Positions 1 through 4,507 of a stretch of DNA of 7,165 nucleotides are shown piece after piece; position 1 is the first letter of the stretch; every line of letters starts with the position of its first letter. Location of the stretch: NCBI GenBank assembly GCA_043802345.1, contig JAZDLC010000064.1:1-7165 (forward strand), given 5' to 3'. The notes under the pieces are model-generated. The model had not been told where the DNA came from and made no database searches. It saw only the letters and a program-made list of their open reading frames with translations. The stretch is from JAZDLC01 sp043802345. GTDB taxonomy: Bacteria; Planctomycetota; B15-G4; JADJEK01. The translations under genes and the position numbers were made by a program.

Positions 1-27
1 CTCAGCCCTCAACTCGGTAAACTCGGG

Positions 28-318
28 CTAGGCGGCATCGACTGCCTCCCGGAAGATTCTCTCGCGCAGTGCAGGCTTCACGGCGTCGCGCGTTACCAGA
101 TCGACTTGTCGCCCCAGGATCTGCTCCAGTCGCTCCTTCACATCAAAAAAACCGAAGAATCCGATCGGCCGGCTGAACTCGACCAGCAAGTCCACATCGC
201 TGTCGTCACCGTCATCTCCGCGAGCTACGGAGCCGAACACGGCCAGGGACTGCACTCCAAGCTGCTCCAGTTCTTCCCAATGCCCCCTCAGCCGACAGAT
301 GACATCCTTCAGGTTCAT
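28..318 (-). CDS. MNT-family minimal nucleotidyltransferase (MntA-type antitoxin)
   Basis: A complete 96-residue protein built almost only of the minimal nucleotidyltransferase fold. Visible motifs: G29-S30 in 'FGSVARG', the metal-binding pair D41-x-D43 in 'SDVDLLVEF', and a third acidic residue D73 in 'QVDLVT'. That is the full Pol-beta-type catalytic triad, so it is probably active. Known of the family: MntA-type proteins are usually encoded next to a HEPN-domain toxin (HepT), which they inactivate by adding AMP to a tyrosine near the HEPN active site. Start: an ATG preceded by GAGGAG (327-332) with an 8-nt spacer. Only 27 bases remain downstream in the window, and they show no clear ribosome site or start, so the partner cannot be confirmed. 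None lies immediately upstream. The length and the ending 'IFREAVDAA' are normal for the family. The family call is firm; the toxin-antitoxin role is inferred. Confidence 0.9.
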   Translation of the reverse strand: MNLKDVICRLRGHWEELEQLGVQSLAVFGSVARGDDGDDSDVDLLVEFSRPIGFFGFFDVKERLEQILGRQVDLVTRDAVKPALRERIFREAVDAA

Positions 319-499
319 GGCTCGTGCTCCTCAGCCGCGGACCAGGTCCGGAGGAGTTCCCACCGGCCTGAAGACAGAGTACCGTCTCGGGCGGCCGCCT
401 TGAAGCGGACTTGGCCGGCGAGTGGTCTGTGCCGCAGAGGCAACGAAGCGGGCCGGGCGCAACCTGCGTCGCGCCCGGCCCCTCTCACGCATCGAATAC

Positions 500-543
500 G
501 GTCGGACCGAGAAGATCTGAACTTCCGACCTCTTGCACCCCAA
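500..543 (-). pseudogene. 3' half of a tRNA-Pro(GGG) gene (fragment or attachment-site remnant)
   Basis: Read on the minus strand, this matches the 3' half of a tRNA from the anticodon loop to the 3' end. The parts are a 7-nt loop TTGGGGT (543-537) with anticodon GGG at 541-539 and G at position 37, the 3' anticodon strand GCAAG (536-532), a variable loop AGGTC (531-527), a T arm GGAAG / TTCAGAT / CTTCT (526-510) that pairs fully with one G-T pair, the 3' acceptor strand CGGTCCG (509-503), discriminator A (502) and CC. The 5' half is missing. The bases before the loop (GGGTAGC) look like the end of a D loop but cannot pair with GCAAG, and no CGGACCG acceptor strand lies upstream. T-loop position 58 is G rather than the conserved A. 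It is therefore not a working tRNA. Either a deletion or degenerate copy, or the half-gene left by an integrative element that recombined at a tRNA-Pro anticodon loop, would explain it. Confidence 0.65.
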
Positions 544-560
544 GCTACCCAGATTTCTGC

Positions 561-580
561 CGTAACAGTTTATTGTTACG
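561..580. promoter_or_regulatory. 20-bp perfect dyad beside the tRNA fragment
   Basis: CGTAACA and TGTTACG form a perfect 7-bp inverted repeat around a 6-nt spacer, AT-rich in a GC-rich setting. It starts 18 bp from the tRNA-Pro fragment. It could be a regulator's operator, a recombinase core site (two 7-bp arms around a 6-bp spacer is a plausible layout), or a weak hairpin. The sequence alone does not decide. Confidence 0.35.
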
Positions 581-631
581 TAGTTTAGCCGTCGACAACG
601 GGAACCAGGGGGAGGTCATTGGTGCTGCCGA

Positions 632-790
632 GGGAGAAAGGGGACATCCGTTCTATCTCAACATTCTCGACCTGCATGGCGCTCAGCCCGCTCCCGCTCC
701 GCGCCCCGGACACCGGTGCGGGCGTGGTGGCTCCCGTCCGGCCAGCGTGCGGATCGAGAATGTTGACATCTAACGGATGTCCCCTCTCCC
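632..790. repeat. Hairpin repeat element, copy 1 (REP/MITE-like, imperfect arms)
   Basis: The left arm (632-675) and right arm (749-790) are imperfect inverted repeats of about 42 bp around a GC-rich loop. The arms share the outer block GGGGACATCC, then a short variable part, then CAACATTCTCGA. The loop contains a core (690-730) that recurs in copy 2 in the same orientation and has a small inner stem CGCCC/GGGCG (702-706 with 720-724). No transposase gene lies in it. It fits a non-autonomous repeat such as a REP/BIME or MITE mobilised in trans, for example by a REP-associated tyrosine transposase elsewhere. That enzyme link is inference. Confidence 0.85.
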
Positions 791-804
791 CCATTTCCGG
801 ATCG

Positions 805-887
805 ACCTTGCCGGCCGAGAGGATTCGGGTCGAAGGAACGATGGGTCTCGGGGGGGACCGCGACCTCGCGCCGGCCGGGCGGCGTGG
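805..887. repeat. 83-bp dispersed repeat, copy 1
   Basis: This segment recurs at 2244-2325 in the same orientation. By eye there are about nine mismatches and one single-base gap over 83 positions, close to 88% identity. It includes the shared blocks GGAACGATGGGTCTCGGGGG and CCGGCCGGGCGGCGTGG. It lies between the two hairpin elements, 14 bp after the end of the first. It has no reading frame conserved with a plausible product, so I regard it as a non-coding dispersed repeat of unknown function. Confidence 0.85.
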
Positions 888-913
888 CCGGCGTGCGTTT
901 GTTTCTGAGGGGA

Positions 914-1059
914 GGGAAGGGGACATCCATGCTATCTCGACATTCTCGACCTGCGCGCCTCTCAACATGCTCCCGCTCCGCGCCCCAGACACGGATGCGG
1001 GCGTGGTGGCCACTGCGTGCAGGTCGAGAATGTTGAGATAGCATGGATGTCCCCTTCCC
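914..1059. repeat. Hairpin repeat element, copy 2 (near-perfect 41-bp arms)
   Basis: The left arm (914-954) and right arm (1019-1059) are inverted repeats matching at 40 of 41 positions; the mismatch is G versus A in the ATCTCG/AACATT part. The 64-nt loop (955-1018) holds the same core as copy 1 (969-1009) with the inner stem CGCCC/GGGCG (981-985 with 999-1003). Copies 1 and 2 are in direct orientation. The better arm match suggests a younger copy, or one kept paired by selection or conversion. If transcribed, it would form a very stable rod of about 146 nt. Confidence 0.9.
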
Positions 1060-1133
1060 CCCCGACGAATACAGAGAACCCGTGAACGCGGGAGCAGTAT
1101 CGCGCTCGTGCTCGTTCCGGCCGGACAGCATCA

Positions 1134-1148
1134 GCGATTCCGAATCGC
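1134..1148. promoter_or_regulatory. 15-bp palindrome, role unknown
   Basis: GCGATTC and GAATCGC form a perfect inverted repeat around a single C. It lies 60 bp beyond the stop of the secreted-protein gene and is not followed by a T-run on either strand, so it is more like a protein-binding site than a terminator. It could be chance. Confidence 0.25.
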
Positions 1149-1175
1149 AAGTTTCAGATGCGCGACGTCTCGAGC

Positions 1176-1203
1176 CGGCGGTCACCGCCGAGCGGCGGCG
1201 CGC
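1176..1203 (-). terminator. Possible GC-rich hairpin after the secreted-protein gene
   Basis: Just after the stop codon of the secreted-protein gene, the minus strand can fold as GCCGCC-GCTC-GGCGGT or, in competition, as CGGCGG-TGA-CCGCCG (1176-1190, a perfect dyad around one C). Neither is followed by a T-run, so a rho-independent terminator is uncertain. A transcript-end stabilising hairpin or coincidence in GC-rich DNA is equally possible. Confidence 0.25.
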
Positions 1204-1208
1204 TGAAC

Positions 1209-1985
1209 TCACTGGTCATCCTCCTTCTCCTTCGATTCCTTCACCTCAGCGAGAATCTCTTCCAGCACGTTCTTGGTCGCTCCCTCGCTCGATTGAGCCT
1301 TCTGCTTCACGATGGAAAGCACCTTCTCATCTCCCAGTGCCTGACAGGTGAGTGACCATTTTGCGGCGCCACCGGTCAAGATCTGCTCTCCACTTCCGTC
1401 CTCGCTCAGATGGACAACAGAAACGACCTTCTCTACCGCCTTGGGTTCGCCCGTGGCGGCGTAAATGGCCCACAGAATGTCGAGGGAGAGCGGGCTGCGT
1501 ACCGGAGCATCGAGCGCCCAGGTGGGTTTCGTCTTCAACATCTTGTCGATTACCTGCTGTTGCTGCGGAGACAGGTTCCATTCCTTCTTCGCACGGATCA
1601 GCAGTTCTTTGGACTCATTGCTGTTCACAAGCCAAAGCGTGTTGAGCAGAAACTGCTTCAAGTCGGACGACTCATGAGTCGCCCCCAATGTATAGACCCC
1701 TGGCACCAACTTCGGCTGCTGCCTCAGCAATGCCGCATAGAAATGCGAACTCGGGACTCTACTTGTCGGCGCGGAATACAGGTCTGTAGTGGTGTAATAG
1801 GTGATCCCCTCGAGGATCCTATCAGGTTGTGGAGTGATGTGATAGGAGTTCATCCATTCCTGATATGACTCGGGAGAGTCGAAGGACTCTGGAGATCCGG
1901 CGTCGCCAGGGCCGGCTGGCTCTTGAGCTCTGACGACGCCAAGGCTGACCAGGGATGCAAACAGCAAGATGCATACGATCCGCAT
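1209..1985 (-). CDS. Secreted helix-rich protein of unknown function
   Basis: I do not recognise a named family. The 258-residue product begins with a clear Sec signal peptide: R2, a hydrophobic stretch at about 4-18, and a likely type I cleavage site after A20 ('VVRA|QEP'). The mature protein is predicted to be periplasmic or secreted. Residues 21-42 are Pro/Gly/Ser/Glu-rich and probably disordered. Residues 80-250 read as a run of amphipathic helices, including 'LDILWAIYAATGEPKAV' (168-184) and 'AAKWSLTCQALGDEKVL' (207-223), a TPR/HEAT-like helical-pair look. The C-terminus is highly charged. No catalytic motif is evident. Start: an ATG with GGAG 6 nt upstream. It stands alone, with about 890 bp to the next gene downstream and 426 bp upstream. 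Its GC (about 52% in a sampled 60-base line) is lower than in the transporter genes, and copies of one repeat lie on both sides, so recent acquisition is possible. Confidence 0.85.
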   Translation of the reverse strand: MRIVCILLFASLVSLGVVRAQEPAGPGDAGSPESFDSPESYQEWMNSYHITPQPDRILEGITYYTTTDLYSAPTSRVPSSHFYAALLRQQPKLVPGVYTLGATHESSDLKQFLLNTLWLVNSNESKELLIRAKKEWNLSPQQQQVIDKMLKTKPTWALDAPVRSPLSLDILWAIYAATGEPKAVEKVVSVVHLSEDGSGEQILTGGAAKWSLTCQALGDEKVLSIVKQKAQSSEGATKNVLEEILAEVKESKEKEDDQ

Positions 1986-2243
1986 TTCTCACTCCAGCAA
2001 CAGTTGGAAGACAAGGCTGCATTCGACCGACCCGTCCCGCCGGGTCCCACACGGCTTCGCCATCCGACGTTCGGCAGGCCGACGGGCTGCGCCGGGCGGG
2101 TGGTTCTCCTGGTCTGATCCCGGGATCCACGTTGCTTCCTCCTTGGAAGATGCCGTTTCCGCTTGTCTGTATATCACGGCACGGACTTTTCGGTCAAGGT
2201 GGCTTGCGGCGGCGTTCCTGTTGCTGACGGCCTTTCCGGACCA

Positions 2244-2325
2244 ACCTTGCCGACCGAGATCATTCGGGTCGGCGGAACGATGGGTCTCGGGGGCACGGCA
2301 ACCTCGCACCGGCCGGGCGGCGTGG
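2244..2325. repeat. 83-bp dispersed repeat, copy 2
   Basis: Direct repeat of 805-887, about 88% identical by eye with one single-base gap. This copy has no ~150-bp hairpin element beside it, so the 83-bp unit is a repeat family of its own rather than only the spacer between hairpins. It lies between the 3' end of the exporter operon and the 5' side of the secreted-protein gene. Confidence 0.85.
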
Positions 2326-2378
2326 GAGGCTCCAGGCCATCGAGTTTCGCTCGTGCTCTCCGTCGTCGCGCGAGCCCG

Positions 2379-2402
2379 CAACAAGGCCGCTCTCTGAGCG
2401 GC
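2379..2402 (-). terminator. Rho-independent-type terminator of the exporter operon
   Basis: On the minus strand, starting 10 nt after the hydrolase stop codon, GCCGCTC-AGA-GAGCGGC forms a perfect 7-bp GC-rich stem with a 3-nt loop (2402-2386), followed by CTTGTTGC (2385-2378). The T-run is weak, but the position and stem are as expected for the end of the operon. Confidence 0.55.
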
Positions 2403-2411
2403 ACGGGTCGG

Positions 2412-3161
2412 CTACAGCGGTCGGTTGCCGGGGAGATGGCCGCTCATGAAGGCACGGACATGCGTGGCGGCTTCGTCGGGCGCCTCCTGCAACACCAGAT
2501 GCGACGTGTCGAGACGCTCTACCTGCATGTCGGGTCGCAGTCGCCGCATCGATCTGTGATTGCGTCCGGTCACGACCATGTCACGCGCGCCGCACAGGTA
2601 GAGCAGGGGATAGGAGCAAGCCGCGAATTCCCCTTCGACGTTGACGCCGATCGCCTCGCGTGTTCTGGCAGCGAGAACGCGGTTGTTGGTGACGCGCACG
2701 ACTCTCTTCATCAGCAGACGAAGCTCTTCCGTGTTCCGGAAGGTCGTCAGGACATTCAGCCTGAATGAAAAGGGGCACAGGAGGAACAGCGGGGCGACGA
2801 CCAGGAACCTGAGGAAGGCCGGAAAGAGAGGCGCCGGGTTCTTCACGAAGGTCGCGCAGAGGATGACGCCACGGAGGCCCTTCGGATGTTCGGCTGCGAT
2901 CTTCAATGCAATCGGGCCGGAGAAGGACTCTCCGAGGATGAAGAAGTCGGCCTCGGGGAGTGCTGCTCGGACGAGATCGAGATAGTCCTGATATCCGAGC
3001 TTGGGATCCTGCGGGTAGGAAAGCACCTTCACGTCCCATTCCGCGCCGAGCGCGCGCAGGAGAGGTGTGAGCAAGATCCCCGTGCCGTCAAGGCCCGGGA
3101 GAAGCAGTAGTGATGCCCTTTTCACGTCTTCTCTTCCGAATGTCCACGGATCGCTCTCCAT
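2412..3161 (-). CDS. Alpha/beta hydrolase (putative esterase/lipase)
   Basis: A 249-residue single-domain alpha/beta hydrolase. The order of motifs is typical: 'LLLPGLDGTG' (19-28) after the first strand, which forms the oxyanion-hole region; the nucleophile elbow G77-E-S79-F-S-G82; the acid in 'CGARDMVV' (D194); and the histidine in 'TSHLVLQEAP' (H221). Ser79, Asp194 and His221 make a complete catalytic triad. A hydrophobic stretch at about 111-132 lies in the usual cap position and may bind lipid. There is no signal peptide, so it should be cytoplasmic or peripheral. Start: an ATG preceded by GGGAGG (3166-3171) at a short 4-nt spacing. The frame stays open further upstream, but that part overlaps the adaptor gene and looks like shadow. 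It is the last gene of the exporter operon, 23 nt after the adaptor stop. Substrate unknown; carboxylester hydrolysis is the family default. Confidence 0.9.
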   Translation of the reverse strand: MESDPWTFGREDVKRASLLLLPGLDGTGILLTPLLRALGAEWDVKVLSYPQDPKLGYQDYLDLVRAALPEADFFILGESFSGPIALKIAAEHPKGLRGVILCATFVKNPAPLFPAFLRFLVVAPLFLLCPFSFRLNVLTTFRNTEELRLLMKRVVRVTNNRVLAARTREAIGVNVEGEFAACSYPLLYLCGARDMVVTGRNHRSMRRLRPDMQVERLDTSHLVLQEAPDEAATHVRAFMSGHLPGNRPL

Positions 3162-3184
3162 CCGACCTCCCGACACCGTCCGGC

Positions 3185-4504
3185 TCACTGCATGGTGGCG
3201 TCGGGAGCCACGAGGATGGCGTCCGATTCCTTCAGGCCGCTGGTGATCTCCAGCTCCAGGTCGCTGTTGAGGCCGAGCTCGACGGTTCTGCGGCTGGGCT
3301 TTCCGTTCACGGTCACGAAGACATAGTACGAATCGTCGGGCGCCTGCAGGACGCTGCTGCGGGGGACGATGAGGGCGTTCTCGCTGACACGAGTCAGGAA
3401 GCGGGCCTGCAGACGGTAGCCGACGCCGAGCGTCTCCGGCCGGTGCTCGAGGCCGATGATCACGTTGACCCGCTGCTGCTCGATCCCCAGCGACGAGAGC
3501 TTGGTGAAGGCGGACGGTTCGATGCGGCTGACAACGCCCTGGAGCGGCTCCTTGAACCCGGGCGTCTCCAGCTCGACGCGAACGCCCGGAGCGAGCCTGA
3601 GTGCATCCTGCGTCAGCACGTCGGCCACGACCTCCATCGTGTCCAGGTCTCCGAGCAGCAGGAGCTCGGCGCCGGCGGGCAGCGCGCCGTTGCCGCGCGT
3701 GTACCGCTCGAGGACGATCCCGTCGCCGGGCGCCTCGACGCGGGCCAGGCGGTTCCGGTGTTCGGCGCGCACCAGGCGGGCCTGGGCCTGGGCGAGCCGC
3801 TCGACGAGTTCGTCCTTTTCCAGCCCCTTGCGACCCAGCCACTGCTCGACGTAGGTCGGGCCGAGCTTGATCGCGGTGTGAAGGGCGTTCGAGGCGGCCA
3901 GATTGAACTCCTCCTTGCGCAGCGCGATGAGGGTCGTTTCGGCCTCGAGAACGGCGTCATCGTACCGCGTGCTCGTGATCGACTGCTCCTCCGCCAGCTC
4001 TCCGAGTCGCTTCACTTCCTTCTCGGCCCGCTCCTTGCGCGCCTGCTCCGCCTCCACTTGCAGCTCCGACGCCTGCAGCACCTTGGTCGCCGCGTCGATG
4101 ACGGCGTGGGTCTCGGTGAGCAGCGTCCGCTCCAGCTCGTTGTACTCGTTCAGGCGCAGCGACGCCTCGATCTCCGCCACCGCCGCCCGGCTCTCCGCCA
4201 GCTCCTGCTCGACGTCGACCCGGTCGAACGCGACCAGCTCCTGCCCCTTCGCCACCTTTTCCCCGGGCTCCAGCCCGATCGGGCCGATCCGTCCGTCGAT
4301 CGGCATGGTGACCGGCAAGAGCAGCGAGAGCCTGGTCTTCGCCGGCTCTTTGAAGCTCTCCTGCAGGGTTCCCCGGCGCGGCTCTGTGGTCTTCGGGGGA
4401 TCGCCGCCGGAACAACCGGAAAAGAGCGCCGGGAGGGACAGCAGGAGACAGAGGAGACCGGTTGCGCTCGCTGCCGTCACGTTTTCATCCATTCGATCGG
4501 TCAC
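3185..4504 (-). CDS. HlyD/MacA-type periplasmic adaptor lipoprotein of an ABC exporter
   Basis: A 439-residue membrane-fusion protein that would link the inner-membrane ABC exporter to an outer-membrane channel. A hydrophobic signal (16-29) ends in 'LFSGC' with C31, a probable lipobox, so it is likely anchored by lipid. Then come the first lipoyl half ('IGLEPGEKVAKGQELVAFDR', 76-95), a long charged coiled-coil hairpin (about 96-252), the second lipoyl half ('RVEAPGDGIVLERY', 255-268), a beta-barrel region (about 290-370) and a membrane-proximal domain ('LIVPRSSVLQAPDDSYYVFV', 378-397). Start: a GTG 3 nt after the permease stop, with GGGAG 6 nt upstream. An in-frame ATG four codons later (4492) has a weaker GGTGA, so the start could be there. 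It is translationally linked to the permease. The domain order is that of the MacA/DevB group; cargo unknown. Confidence 0.93.
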   Translation of the reverse strand: MTDRMDENVTAASATGLLCLLLSLPALFSGCSGGDPPKTTEPRRGTLQESFKEPAKTRLSLLLPVTMPIDGRIGPIGLEPGEKVAKGQELVAFDRVDVEQELAESRAAVAEIEASLRLNEYNELERTLLTETHAVIDAATKVLQASELQVEAEQARKERAEKEVKRLGELAEEQSITSTRYDDAVLEAETTLIALRKEEFNLAASNALHTAIKLGPTYVEQWLGRKGLEKDELVERLAQAQARLVRAEHRNRLARVEAPGDGIVLERYTRGNGALPAGAELLLLGDLDTMEVVADVLTQDALRLAPGVRVELETPGFKEPLQGVVSRIEPSAFTKLSSLGIEQQRVNVIIGLEHRPETLGVGYRLQARFLTRVSENALIVPRSSVLQAPDDSYYVFVTVNGKPSRRTVELGLNSDLELEITSGLKESDAILVAPDATMQ

Positions 4505-4507
4505 CGT

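Larger units (their letters stand above)
319..1208. other. 890-bp intergenic stretch rich in repeats, no credible protein gene
   Basis: No reading frame here has a recognisable domain or a convincing start. The frames that stay open run through the repeats and read as low-complexity Arg/Pro/Ser-rich shadows. The stretch holds a tRNA-Pro 3' fragment (500-543), a 20-bp dyad (561-580), two hairpin elements (632-790 and 914-1059), an 83-bp repeat (805-887) and two 15-bp palindromes (1134-1148 and 1176-1190). I see nothing specific in 333-499 or 581-631. Confidence 0.75.
1986..2411. other. 426-bp intergenic region with repeat copy and terminator
   Basis: No credible gene. It holds a perfect 6-bp dyad GACCCG/CGGGTC (2029-2034 with 2041-2046), the second copy of the 83-bp repeat, and the terminator of the hydrolase gene. 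The promoter of the secreted-protein gene should lie in the left part, but I see no convincing -35/-10 pair. I see nothing specific in 2050-2240. Confidence 0.7.

Noticed and set aside
500..580. A complete functional tRNA-Pro
   Set aside because: There is no matching 5' acceptor strand, no pairing 5' anticodon strand, and position 58 of the T loop is not A.
331..588. Small open frames on both strands over the tRNA fragment (70 codons minus, 160 codons plus)
   Set aside because: The minus-strand start 'GCKRSEVQIFSVRP' is the well-known look of a translated tRNA 3' half, so it supports a tRNA remnant, not a protein. The plus frame is antisense to the MNT gene.
632..1059. CRISPR array
   Set aside because: There are only two copies with long inverted-repeat arms, no short direct repeats with regular unique spacers, and no cas gene.
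585..1212. Several overlapping open frames of 60-184 codons on both strands
   Set aside because: They run through the inverted repeats and the 83-bp repeat, have no domain, and owe their openness to GC-rich composition.
3162..3842. Upstream extension of the hydrolase reading frame to 476 residues
   Set aside because: The added 227 residues are Arg/Pro/Ala-rich, overlap the adaptor gene in another frame, and lie before a good ATG with a ribosome site at 3161.
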